This document shows positions 26,076 through 34,315 of a stretch of 64,000 bases of DNA, piece by piece. Below the pieces are notes generated by a model, which saw only the letters and a program-made list of their open reading frames with translations, ran no database searches and was not told where the DNA came from. Source of the stretch: Gemmobacter denitrificans (GTDB lineage: Bacteria; Pseudomonadota; Alphaproteobacteria; Rhodobacterales; Rhodobacteraceae); assembly GCF_036964905.1 (NCBI RefSeq), contig NZ_JBALHR010000005.1:62001-126000 (forward strand). Reading direction: 5' to 3'. The number at the start of each line of letters is the position of its first letter. Position 1 is the first letter of the stretch. The translations under genes were made by a program, and so were the position numbers.

Positions 26076-26497
26076 ATCCGGCGGCTGGCCACCCAGGCAT
26101 AGCCTTCGGGCGACAGGATCACGCATTCGCGCAGACCATGACCCGGCTTGTCGGTCGGGGCCTGCAGGATCACCGTATCCGGATGCAGGGCTGCGCGGGC
26201 TGCGGCCTCATCCGGGTCGGTTTCAAAGGCCCGCAGTTCCACGCCGCCGCCGCGCGGTGGGTTTTCCGGCACCAGATCGGCCAGCGGATGGCGGGCATAG
26301 GTGCCATCGGCGTGCAATTGAAACGGGCGTCCCGCATAGACGATAATCGCGAAATCGCGGCTGCTGCGATGCGCCTTCATGCCCAGCACCTCCGTCAGGA
26401 ACGCGACCTCGCGCAGCACATCGCGGCACAGAAGGTTGATCCCCAACCCCTGCAGGGCATGACCGAAATCGCGGGCAGGTACGGTGTCGTAATCCAT
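26063..26497 (-). CDS. VOC family protein
   Basis: A 144-residue glyoxalase/dioxygenase-fold protein with GLGINLLCRDVLREVAFLTEVLGM at its start and a second repeat GGGVELRAFETDPDEAAARA, ending in ECVILSPEGYAWVASRRI. A GGAGG Shine-Dalgarno six bases before the ATG at 26497 decides the start. Substrate unknown. It lies divergent from the LysE gene and convergent with the DeoR gene. Confidence 0.75.
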   Translation of the reverse strand: MDYDTVPARDFGHALQGLGINLLCRDVLREVAFLTEVLGMKAHRSSRDFAIIVYAGRPFQLHADGTYARHPLADLVPENPPRGGGVELRAFETDPDEAAARAALHPDTVILQAPTDKPGHGLRECVILSPEGYAWVASRRIQPA

Positions 26498-26596
26498 CTG
26501 GGCCTCCGCTGGCATCAAGGTCAGACTGGCTGACCCTTTGGCCTCTGTCAAATGACCTGTCTTGATCTTTGCCATGACAAGGAGGAATGTGCCGCC

Positions 26597-27220
26597 ATGC
26601 TGGACCTGCTGCTTTCCTTCCCGCCCGGACATCTGGCCGCCTTTCTGGCGGCGGGCATTGCGCTGAATCTGACGCCGGGGGCGGATGTGATCTTTGCGAC
26701 AGCCAGCGGCATGGCGGGCGGGCCAAAAGCCGGGGCTGTGGCAGGCCTCGGCGTCGGGCTGGGCGGGCTGTGGCATGTCGGTCTGGCTGCGGCCGGGGTT
26801 TCGGCCCTGCTGGTCGCGCATCCCGGCGCGCTGATTGCGCTGAAATGGGCTGGGGCGGCCTATCTGGCCTATCTGGCATGGAAAAGCTGGCGCGCGGTCG
26901 ATCCGACCGATCAGGCGCGCGGCGTTGCCTCACCCGGGCGGGCGCTGTGGCGTGGCTTTCTGACCAATGCGCTGAACCCCAAGGTCGCGCTGTTTGTGCT
27001 GGCCTTCCTGCCGCAGTTCACCCTGCCCGGGTTGGGCCCGGTCTGGCAGCAGATCGTGGTGCTGGGTCTGTTGTTCAGCCTGACCGGCACGATCATCACC
27101 GCAGGCTATGGCGCATTGGCGGGCATTGCCCGGCAAAGCCTTGGGCGCCGGCTCGGATTTCTCAACAAGATCGCAGCCTTGCTGTTCGGCGGGTTGGCGG
27201 CAAAACTGGTGCTGGAGTAG
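26597..27220 (+). CDS. LysE/RhtB family exporter
   Basis: Inner-membrane amino acid or metabolite exporter, 207 residues with about six hydrophobic spans. The LysE-family N-terminus ALNLTPGADVIFATASGMAGGPKAG is clear, as is the FLTNALNPKVALFVLAFLPQF motif near residue 118. AAGGAGG lies 11 bases before the ATG. The homocysteine methyltransferase gene begins two bases after its stop, hinting at a link with methionine or homocysteine, but the substrate is not known. Confidence 0.88.
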   Translation: MLDLLLSFPPGHLAAFLAAGIALNLTPGADVIFATASGMAGGPKAGAVAGLGVGLGGLWHVGLAAAGVSALLVAHPGALIALKWAGAAYLAYLAWKSWRAVDPTDQARGVASPGRALWRGFLTNALNPKVALFVLAFLPQFTLPGLGPVWQQIVVLGLLFSLTGTIITAGYGALAGIARQSLGRRLGFLNKIAALLFGGLAAKLVLE

Positions 27221-27222
27221 GC

Positions 27223-28119
27223 ATGGCGCAGATCACCCTTCTGGACGGGGGCATGGGGCAGGAACTGGTGGCTCGGTCGGGCGATGCGCCGACGCCGCTT
27301 TGGGCCACGCGGGTCATGCTGGACCATCCGCATCTGGTGCGCCAGATCCATGACGATTACTTTGCCGCAGGCGCGACCATCGCCACCACCAATACCTATG
27401 CCATCCACCATGACCGGCTGGTGCGGTTTGATCTGGATGACCAATTCGCCGCCTTGCATCTGGCCGCAGTGAAGGCGGCGGTTGACGCCCGCATGGCACA
27501 TGGATCGGGGCGGATCGCAGGGTCGATCGGGCCGCTGGTCGCCACCTATCGCGACGATGTGGTGCTGCCGGTGGACGAGGCCGCGCCGAAGATCGCCGAG
27601 ATTGCCGCCCTGCTCGCCCCGCAGGTGGACATGATCCTGCTGGAAACCCTGTCCACCGTGGCCCAGGTCGAAGGCGCGCTGAAAGGCGCGTTCACGGCGG
27701 GCAAGCCGGTCTGGCTGTCGGTTTCCGTGCATGACCGCAAGGGCGATCAACTGCGGTCGGGCGAAAGCCTGACCGAATTGGCCCGGCTTATCGATACCTA
27801 CGCCCCAGCCGCCGTTCTGGCCAATTGTTCCGTGCCCGAAGCGATGGGCGATGCACTGGCCGTCCTGAAAACCTTTGGCCGCCCCTTCGGGGCCTATGCC
27901 AATGGCTTCACCCATATTTCCGACGGCTTTCTGGAAGATTCCCCGACCGTCGCGGCCCTGACCCATCGTCACGACCTGACACCCGCGAAATATGCCGATT
28001 TTGCGATGGGCTGGGTGGATCAGGGTGCAACCATTGTCGGAGGCTGCTGCGAGGTGGGCCCGGCCCATATCGCCGAACTGGCCCGCCGCCTGCGCGCCGC
28101 CGGGCATGACATCGTCTAA
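27223..28119 (+). CDS. homocysteine S-methyltransferase family protein
   Basis: Zinc-dependent methyltransferase, 298 residues, that methylates homocysteine, commonly from S-methylmethionine or SAM (MmuM/YagD type), or a betaine-type donor. The TIM barrel starts ITLLDGGMGQEL; zinc cysteines are C202 in ANCSVPEA and the pair C275-C276 in GGCCEVGP. ATG lies two bases after the LysE-family gene, and its TAA overlaps the next ATG, so all three genes are probably cotranscribed. Confidence 0.87.
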   Translation: MAQITLLDGGMGQELVARSGDAPTPLWATRVMLDHPHLVRQIHDDYFAAGATIATTNTYAIHHDRLVRFDLDDQFAALHLAAVKAAVDARMAHGSGRIAGSIGPLVATYRDDVVLPVDEAAPKIAEIAALLAPQVDMILLETLSTVAQVEGALKGAFTAGKPVWLSVSVHDRKGDQLRSGESLTELARLIDTYAPAAVLANCSVPEAMGDALAVLKTFGRPFGAYANGFTHISDGFLEDSPTVAALTHRHDLTPAKYADFAMGWVDQGATIVGGCCEVGPAHIAELARRLRAAGHDIV

Positions 28120-28769
28120 TGCCACCCTACAGCTATAACCCACCGGATCTTCCGCTGGACATCCTGCACCGTGATGATGCGATTCTGGTGGTGAACAAGC
28201 CTGCCGGTCTGTTGTCAGTGCCCGGCAAGGACCCGGGCAAGGAAGATTGCCTGATCGAACGCCTGCGTATCCCCTTCCCCGAGGTGCTGCTGGTGCATCG
28301 GCTGGATTGCGATACGTCGGGGGTGATGGTGTTCGGGCTGACCCGTGCGGCACAGGGCCATCTGGGCCAGCAATTCGAAAACCGCCAGACCAAGAAGGTC
28401 TATGTCGCGCGGCTGGCCGGGCGGTTGGAACCGGCAGAAGGCCGGGTGGACCTGCCGCTTTGCGTGGATTGGCCGAACCGCCCGCGCCAGCATGTGAACC
28501 ATGATATCGGCAAACCCGCCATCACCGATTGGCGCGTTGTCCGGCATGACGGCAATACAACCCGGGTCCGCCTGATGCCGCAGACCGGGCGCAGCCATCA
28601 GTTGCGGGTGCATATGCTGGAACTCGGCCATCCGATCCTGGGCGATCCGATCTATGCCACCGGGGCCGATGCCGATTATCCGCGGATGATGCTGCATGCC
28701 GAAAGCCTGCGCCTGCGCCACCCGGAAACCGGCACCACGCTGACCTTTTCAGCGCCCTGCCCGTTCTGA
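28119..28769 (+). CDS. RluA-family RNA pseudouridine synthase
   Basis: A 216-residue pseudouridine synthase. The RluA catalytic motif HRLDCDTSG is at 60-68 with Asp63; earlier NKPAGLLSVPG and later QTGRSHQLRVHMLELGHPILGD are family blocks. It lacks an S4 domain and matches the short RluA type (23S U746/tRNA U32 modifiers). The exact target is inferred only from size. ATG overlaps the previous stop (TAATG). Confidence 0.87.
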   Translation: MPPYSYNPPDLPLDILHRDDAILVVNKPAGLLSVPGKDPGKEDCLIERLRIPFPEVLLVHRLDCDTSGVMVFGLTRAAQGHLGQQFENRQTKKVYVARLAGRLEPAEGRVDLPLCVDWPNRPRQHVNHDIGKPAITDWRVVRHDGNTTRVRLMPQTGRSHQLRVHMLELGHPILGDPIYATGADADYPRMMLHAESLRLRHPETGTTLTFSAPCPF

Positions 28770-28784
28770 CCCCGCGGCCAAAGG

Positions 28785-28814
28785 AAAAGGGCGCCGTGCC
28801 ACCGCACCGCGCCC
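28785..28814 (-). terminator. terminator between rluA-type gene and asd
   Basis: On the minus strand an outer 6-bp stem GGGCGC/GCGCCC and an inner 4-bp stem GTGC/GCAC are followed by TTTT. It is 31 bases after the asd stop and 16 after the convergent pseudouridine synthase stop. Confidence 0.65.
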
Positions 28815-28845
28815 CCAACCTGTTTGATCCGTCACATCGGGCAGA

Positions 28846-29868
28846 TCAGCCCTTTTTCAGGCAGCGCTTGCCCAGCACTTCGGCGATCTGCACCGCGTTC
28901 AGCGCCGCGCCCTTGCGCAGGTTGTCGCTGACGCACCACAGGTTCAACCCGTTCTCGATGGTCGAATCCTGCCGGATGCGGCTGACATAGGTGGCATAAT
29001 CGCCCACACATTCCACGGGGGTGACGTAGCCACCGGCCTCGCGCTTGTCCACGACCATGACGCCGGGGGCTTCGCGCAGGATGTCCTGCGCTTCTTGCCA
29101 ATCCAGCGGGTCTTCGAATTCGATGTTGATCGCTTCGGAATGGCCGACAAACACCGGCACGCGCACGCAGGTTGCGGTGACCTTGATCGACTTGTCGAGA
29201 ATCTTCTTGGTCTCGGCGACCATCTTCCATTCTTCCTTGGTCGAACCATCGTCCAGGAACACGTCGATATGCGGGATCACGTTGAAGGCGATCTGCTTGG
29301 GGTACACCTTCGGCGCCACTTCCTGACCCGGCACGAACATGCCCTTGGTCTGGTTCCACAGCTCGTCCATCGCCTCTTTGCCGGTGCCCGACACGGATTG
29401 ATAGGTGGCCACAACCACGCGCTTGATCTTCGCGCGGTCATGCAGGGGCTTCAGCGCCACAACCATCTGCGCGGTCGAACAGTTGGGGTTGGCGATGATA
29501 TTGCGCGCCTTGTAGCCGTCCACGGCCTCGGCATTCACCTCCGGCACCACCAGCGGCACATCGTGGTCATAGCGGTAAAGCGAGGAGTTATCGATCACCA
29601 CGCAGCCCTGGCTTGCCGCCTTGGGCGCATAGATCTTGGTCGCATCCGACCCGATGGCGAAAAACGCGATGTCCCAGCCGGTGAAATCGAAATCCGCCAG
29701 ATCCTTGGTCTTCAAAGTCTTGTCGCCAAAGCTGACTTCAGTGCCCAGCGAGTTGCGCGACGCAAGCGCGACGATCTCGTCCACCGGAAACTCGCGCTCG
29801 GCGAGGATGTTCAGCATTTCCTTGCCCACGTTGCCCGTGGCGCCGACGACGGCGACTCTGTAGCCCAT
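28846..29868 (-). CDS. asd: aspartate-semialdehyde dehydrogenase
   Basis: Makes L-aspartate-4-semialdehyde from aspartyl phosphate with NADPH, for lysine/diaminopimelate, threonine and methionine synthesis. 340 residues; NADP motif GATGNVGKEML at 9-19, catalytic Cys130 in ANPNCSTAQM, and the later IAFNVIPHID and RVPVFVGHSEAINIEF blocks. AAGGAGGT precedes the ATG at 29868. Confidence 0.97.
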   Translation of the reverse strand: MGYRVAVVGATGNVGKEMLNILAEREFPVDEIVALASRNSLGTEVSFGDKTLKTKDLADFDFTGWDIAFFAIGSDATKIYAPKAASQGCVVIDNSSLYRYDHDVPLVVPEVNAEAVDGYKARNIIANPNCSTAQMVVALKPLHDRAKIKRVVVATYQSVSGTGKEAMDELWNQTKGMFVPGQEVAPKVYPKQIAFNVIPHIDVFLDDGSTKEEWKMVAETKKILDKSIKVTATCVRVPVFVGHSEAINIEFEDPLDWQEAQDILREAPGVMVVDKREAGGYVTPVECVGDYATYVSRIRQDSTIENGLNLWCVSDNLRKGAALNAVQIAEVLGKRCLKKG

Positions 29869-29934
29869 CGAGGACCTCCTTCTCTTCAGAGACGCTCGGC
29901 CCTTAACGTAATCAGGCGACAAGTAAAAGCACGA

Positions 29935-30552
29935 TCAACGTCGGTGAACAATACGCGGGTCGTTGGCTGACAGTTCGGCCACGAATGTCGCCTCACCATC
30001 GAAGTTATGACCGACATCCGCCTTTGTCCGGGGACCGGACAGCGACAGTGACGCGAAGAAATCAAAGCCATAAAACCGAAGCTCGGCCATCCGCGAGGTC
30101 GCCAGAAGGTCGATCATCATGATCCCGGTCGTGGGGCCGGTGCCCAGTTCGTCGCGCAGGCGTTGGTAACGCGCAGGCGGATAGCGGAAAAAGCCGGGCA
30201 CCCGCAGGATGTTCCAGCTGATCCGCTTGAACTTGGGCGACAGTCAGAGAAGACGCGGTTGCCCCAGCCGGTCGAACTCGGCAGGCGAAAGCCTGACGGC
30301 AAGCGCAAGCCAGTCGGTTCTGGTTCCATGCGATCAGGCCGAAGGCATCGGCGCGCCATTGATGCGGATGACCACATCGGCGCTATCGATCTCGGCCCCA
30401 TAGTCCTGCTCCGCCAGCGCGCGGGAATTGCCAACCAACGCCACCTGCTTGCATGCAACATAGTGCAGCAACTCGGCTTCCGTGATCGATGCGGCAGCAA
30501 ATGCCGTCTCATCTCCGCGCCATTTGGCGAACAGATATTGCAGGCGGTTCAT
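29935..30552 (-). pseudogene. GT29 (sialyltransferase-like) glycosyltransferase, broken by two in-frame TGA codons
   Basis: A single reading frame carries a glycosyltransferase-family-29 protein: VALVGNSRALAEQDYGAEID and ADVVIRINGAPMPS near the N-terminus, HGTRTDWLALAVRL in the middle, and GPTTGIMMIDLLATS with LRFYGFDFF near the end. It is interrupted by TGA at 30334-30336 and TGA at 30244-30246, without any frameshift. An intact AAGGAGGT Shine-Dalgarno and an ATGA overlap with the upstream capsule-type gene remain, so decay looks recent. The second TGA sits before LSPK, where Trp would be natural (TGG to TGA). Intact relatives would act on surface sugars. Confidence 0.78.
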
Positions 30553-31655
30553 CGGCACCTCCTTGCAACGGCCAGCCGTGCCCGCAAGGCCTCGGTGTCG
30601 GTCGTGCCGCCCTTTTCGTCAAATCGGACATAGTATTCGCGGTCGAGCCAGGTCAGGAATGCCGCGCGCAAAGAGGCGTCATAGGTCAGCGTTTCGGGCC
30701 TTGCGAAAAGCATGTTCAAATCGTTGCGGCTTTCGGCGTGGTTCAGCAGGCCTGCCAGATTGAAGAAGGCGCGGCCCAATGTGATCACCGGTTTGTCGTG
30801 AAAGAACGCCTGCACCCCCATGGAGGAATTGAGCGTGACAATCCCCCGGCTGGCCGCCACCTGCGCAAAACTGTCAGTGGCGTTATCCAGCACCACCCGC
30901 CCTTCGGCCAGAAGTGGCTGGATCAGCGGGGCCAGCGTTTGCTTGGCAGAAGGGTGCTCTTTCAACCGCAGGTGCCAGCCTTGGGGCAGGTGTCGTGCGG
31001 CCTCCTGCAACGCCGCCAGAAAGCCCGCCATATCGCCGCACCAGCCGGAAAACAGCGTGACCTGACTGTCATCGGGCACTTGCAGCGGGCAGAACAGGAA
31101 CGGGCTGTCAGGCAAGGCACCGCCCCCCTGCCCCACATCGGCCCGGCGCGACGCGCGCGCCACCAGCCCGGCCCCAATGTCACGCCACCCCGTCAGATCG
31201 CGCCCCTGCGCCCAGCGGCGATAGAATTCCGGGTCCGGTGGCACTGATCCTTCGGCATTCACCCCGGCAGGGTCCAGCGTGATGCGCCCCGGCAGCGGTG
31301 CCAGTTCGGCATGAAGCGTGGCCGCACCCGCATCGCGAGCCCCGGCCATGAAGGCCATGCGCGATCCGGTCAGCCCGTTCCAGCACAGTGCCAGATGGTC
31401 CGGGTTGCGGCTGAAATGCGCCCGCGCCCAGTTATATTGCCCCCGGATCAGCATCCGTTTGGCCCAGCGGGTCAGCGGGCCCTTCGGCTGCCGCTTGGCC
31501 CGGGCCAAGGCCTTATCAACCCGCGCTGCCGTTTCCGGCCAATCCCGAAACGACACGGGAATGAACGCCAGACGCCGCGCAGCGCCTTCTACCCCGGCCA
31601 GTGCGGCAAAGACCGCCTCTTTGCGGGCATTGTATTCGGCGGGAAAGACGATCAT
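30549..31655 (-). CDS. capsular polysaccharide synthesis protein (KpsC/KpsS-like)
   Basis: A 368-residue protein resembling the Capsule_synth family of Kdo transferases that start capsule linkers. The C-terminal half has LKEHPSAKQTLAPLI, TLNSSMGVQAFFHDKPVITLG and FFNLAGL, the family's nucleotide-sugar site; the N-terminal half includes AHFSRNPDHLALCWNGL. No signal or membrane segment is present. It is translationally coupled to the broken GT29 gene. Acceptor unknown. The start has a weak ribosome site, so the N-terminus could be different. Confidence 0.75.
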   Translation of the reverse strand: MIVFPAEYNARKEAVFAALAGVEGAARRLAFIPVSFRDWPETAARVDKALARAKRQPKGPLTRWAKRMLIRGQYNWARAHFSRNPDHLALCWNGLTGSRMAFMAGARDAGAATLHAELAPLPGRITLDPAGVNAEGSVPPDPEFYRRWAQGRDLTGWRDIGAGLVARASRRADVGQGGGALPDSPFLFCPLQVPDDSQVTLFSGWCGDMAGFLAALQEAARHLPQGWHLRLKEHPSAKQTLAPLIQPLLAEGRVVLDNATDSFAQVAASRGIVTLNSSMGVQAFFHDKPVITLGRAFFNLAGLLNHAESRNDLNMLFARPETLTYDASLRAAFLTWLDREYYVRFDEKGGTTDTEALRARLAVARRCR

Positions 31656-31724
31656 CGGCAGCGGTCCGGCAGGGTTTCAGCCAGCCGCGACCCTAAGTCG
31701 ATCGGCGGACAGGCGAAAGCCCTT

Positions 31725-32894
31725 TCAATCGGTGCGGTCTTCGGACAGCGCATAGATCGCCAGTCCGATGGCCAGCGCGATGATGAAGAACAGAAAGATC
31801 GCCAGATAGGGCGCCTCGGCGGGGGGCTGGGCAATACGGCCCGACAAACGCCCGGTGGCGAATTGCGCCAGCCCCACAGACCCGATCCCGAAAAGATTGA
31901 GCAGAGTGACGCCCCGCCCCGTCAGATGCGCAGGCAGGAAGGCGCGGCCATGGGCAATGACCATCGGAAAGGAGGTGCCCGCGAAACCGAACAGGATCAA
32001 CAGGCCCAGGGTCACCCAGCCCCCCGCCAATGGCCAAAGCCAAAGGCCGATCAGCGCCGCCAGGGCAATCAGGTTCCCGCCCAGCACAAGCCATTTGCGG
32101 GTGCCCAGCAGGCGCTCCAGCGGGCCATAGGCGAAACTGCCCAACACCATGGCCATCCCCATCATCAGGGTCACTTGCCCGATTTCATCGGCCGTCGCGC
32201 CAAAGACATCGGTGTAATAGGGCCCGACCCACAGCCCGCGCAGGGCGGCCACCGGCGCATAGCACAGGGCCATCATCACAAAGACCGGCCACAGGCTGCG
32301 CATCGCCAGCAGATCGAACAACGACCCGTCAGCCTGCACCTGAACCCGGGGCGGATCGCGCAGGAAGGCCACGACCAGCCCCGCGATTGCAGCGGTCAGC
32401 ACAGCCAGCCCCCAGACCGTGCCGCGCCAGCCAAAGACCTCGACCGCCAGCGACAGGGGCAGCGACGATCCAATATTGCCCAGATTGCCCACGCCGACCA
32501 TGGCCCCGGCCAAGGTGCCAAAGACGGCGGGCGAATAGCTGCGGGCAAAGATGTAATAGCCCGACATCAGCACCGGCGAGCAGCCCACCCCGATCAGCGC
32601 CATGGCGATCTTGATTTGCAACGGCGCAGTCGCGGTGGCAAAGACCGCTGCCCCCACCGCCCCGACCAGCAACAAGGCTGCCGCCGTGCGGCGCGGGCCG
32701 ATCCGGTCCAGCGCCGCACCAACCGGCACCTGCATGGCCGCAAAGACGATGAACCACAGGCCCGAGGCATCGGCCAGATCTTCGGCTGTCGTGCCCAGAT
32801 CACTGGCCAGGACCGGGCTCAGCACCGCCAGAAAGGCGCGATAGAACTGGCTCAGCACATAGCCTGCGAACAGGCAGGCAATTCCGGTTTTCAT
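31725..32894 (-). CDS. MFS transporter
   Basis: Major facilitator superfamily protein, 389 residues with about 12 membrane spans. Typical motifs: AMQVPVGAALDRIGPRRT between helices 2 and 3, GVGCSPVLMSGYYIFARSY, and a central cytoplasmic loop near residue 190. The ATG at 32894 lies one base after the stop of the upstream MFS gene, so the two are cotranscribed. Substrate unknown; nearest in character to nitrate/cyanate/sugar-phosphate-like facilitators. Confidence 0.82.
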   Translation of the reverse strand: MKTGIACLFAGYVLSQFYRAFLAVLSPVLASDLGTTAEDLADASGLWFIVFAAMQVPVGAALDRIGPRRTAAALLLVGAVGAAVFATATAPLQIKIAMALIGVGCSPVLMSGYYIFARSYSPAVFGTLAGAMVGVGNLGNIGSSLPLSLAVEVFGWRGTVWGLAVLTAAIAGLVVAFLRDPPRVQVQADGSLFDLLAMRSLWPVFVMMALCYAPVAALRGLWVGPYYTDVFGATADEIGQVTLMMGMAMVLGSFAYGPLERLLGTRKWLVLGGNLIALAALIGLWLWPLAGGWVTLGLLILFGFAGTSFPMVIAHGRAFLPAHLTGRGVTLLNLFGIGSVGLAQFATGRLSGRIAQPPAEAPYLAIFLFFIIALAIGLAIYALSEDRTD

Positions 32895-32895
32895 G

Positions 32896-34128
32896 TCAGG
32901 CCGCCTTGGCCGCCCAGGGTGCCTCGCGGATCGGCAGATGCACCAGCGCCGAAAAGGCCCCGACACCGACACCGATCCACCAGACCAGCGTGTAATCGCC
33001 TGTAATGTCATACATCTTGCCACCCAGCCAGACGCCCAGGAAGCCGCCGATCTGGTGCGACAGGAAGACAAAGCCATAGAGCGTACCCATATAGCGCAGC
33101 CCGTAGATATGCGCGACCAGCCCCGAGGTCAGCGGCACGGTGGCAAGCCATAGCGACCCCATGGCCAGCGAAAACAGCAGCACGGTCGTCGGGGTCATCG
33201 GCAGCAGGATGAACAGGGCCGCAACGATGGTGCGCGCCGTGTAGATGCCCGCCAGCAGGTATTTCTTGGTATAGCGCTTGCCCAGAACCCCCGCATAGAT
33301 CGTGCCCGCGATATTGGCGAGCCCGATGACCGCAATGGCCGCCGCCCCAAGCGCCGAGGTCGTTTCAATCCCGATTGCCGCCAGCGGACCATTGGGATCG
33401 ATCGGGCCGCACATTTCCGTCACGAAAGCCGGGAAATGCGCCGTGATGAAGGCCAACTGATAGCCGCAGCTGAAGAAGCCCAGAAAGATCATGATGTAGG
33501 ACGGATCGGTGAAGGCCCGCTTCAGCACATGGCCCAGGCTTTCCTCCAGTTCCTGCCGCGTTGCCACCTGCGGCGAACGCAGGAAAGGCAAGGCCAGCAG
33601 GCTGGACAGGATGATGGCGGCAAAGATCAGAAAGACGGTCTGCCAGGGAAAGACCTGCATCAAACCTTCGGCCAGTGGTGCCCCGACCACCTGCCCCGCC
33701 GAACCGGCAGCCGTGGCAATGCCCAGCGCGATGGACCGGTTTTCCGCCGAGGCGGCCCGCCCCACCACGGCCAGCACCACGCCAAAACCGGTGCCGGCAA
33801 TGCCAAAGCCCACCAGAACTTCGTAAAGCTGCATCTGCACCGGTGTCACGGCCATCGACGACAGCACCAGCCCCAGCGCATACAGGATGGCCCCCAGAAT
33901 GATCGCACGCCGGTCGCCAAAGCGTTCCGCAACGGCGCCAAACAGCGGCTGTCCGATCCCCCAGGCAAGGTTCTGGATGGCAATGGCCAGCGAAAACTCG
34001 GCACGCGGCCAGCCGAATTCGGTGGCGATGGGGATCTGGAACATCCCGAAACTGGCGCGCAGGGCAAAGTTGATCAGCAGGATGAAACAGCCTGCGATCA
34101 AGATGGGGGTAAACAGCGATCTGGACAT
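32896..34128 (-). CDS. MFS transporter, monocarboxylate/oxalate-formate antiporter type
   Basis: A 410-residue, 12-span major facilitator protein. N-terminal FGMFQIPIATEFGWPRAEFSLAIAI is typical of the MCT/OFA group (bacterial monocarboxylate and oxalate:formate transporters), followed by QPLFGAVAERFGDRRAI and later GFFSCGYQLAFITAHFPAF. It leads a two-gene MFS unit. The intergenic region to the divergent alpha-glucosidase gene (187 bp) contains an AAAGCGCTTT palindrome. Confidence 0.83.
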   Translation of the reverse strand: MSRSLFTPILIAGCFILLINFALRASFGMFQIPIATEFGWPRAEFSLAIAIQNLAWGIGQPLFGAVAERFGDRRAIILGAILYALGLVLSSMAVTPVQMQLYEVLVGFGIAGTGFGVVLAVVGRAASAENRSIALGIATAAGSAGQVVGAPLAEGLMQVFPWQTVFLIFAAIILSSLLALPFLRSPQVATRQELEESLGHVLKRAFTDPSYIMIFLGFFSCGYQLAFITAHFPAFVTEMCGPIDPNGPLAAIGIETTSALGAAAIAVIGLANIAGTIYAGVLGKRYTKKYLLAGIYTARTIVAALFILLPMTPTTVLLFSLAMGSLWLATVPLTSGLVAHIYGLRYMGTLYGFVFLSHQIGGFLGVWLGGKMYDITGDYTLVWWIGVGVGAFSALVHLPIREAPWAAKAA

Positions 34129-34243
34129 GGCGCGCTCCGGCTTTGGGGGCGAAGGTGCGCCTATGGCCCGGCAGGGTCAATCAGCATTTTGTGTGGGAAA
34201 CAATCACGTCCGGTGACGAAAGCTGCACCGATGGGCAAAATCC

Positions 34244-34253
34244 AAAGCGCTTT
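34244..34253. promoter_or_regulatory. LacI-family-type operator upstream of the GH13 gene
   Basis: Perfect 10-base palindrome AAAGCGCTTT, with the central CG usual for LacI/GalR-family operators, 63 bases before the alpha-glucosidase ATG. In related organisms alpha-glucoside genes are controlled by LacI-type AglR. No such regulator is in the window. Confidence 0.5.
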
Positions 34254-34315
34254 CAAATTCCGCTTGCACCTGCCGCAAGTCATGGCAGGCTGCGCCAAAC
34301 GGTCGGGAGGATGGC

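Noticed and set aside
30244..30336. Selenocysteine at the TGA codons of the GT29 gene
   Set aside because: No SECIS-like hairpin after the codons, and GT29 enzymes have no selenocysteine position.
31311..33005. 564-codon plus-strand open frame
   Set aside because: Antisense to the capsule-type and MFS genes; low-complexity His/Gln/Arg content.
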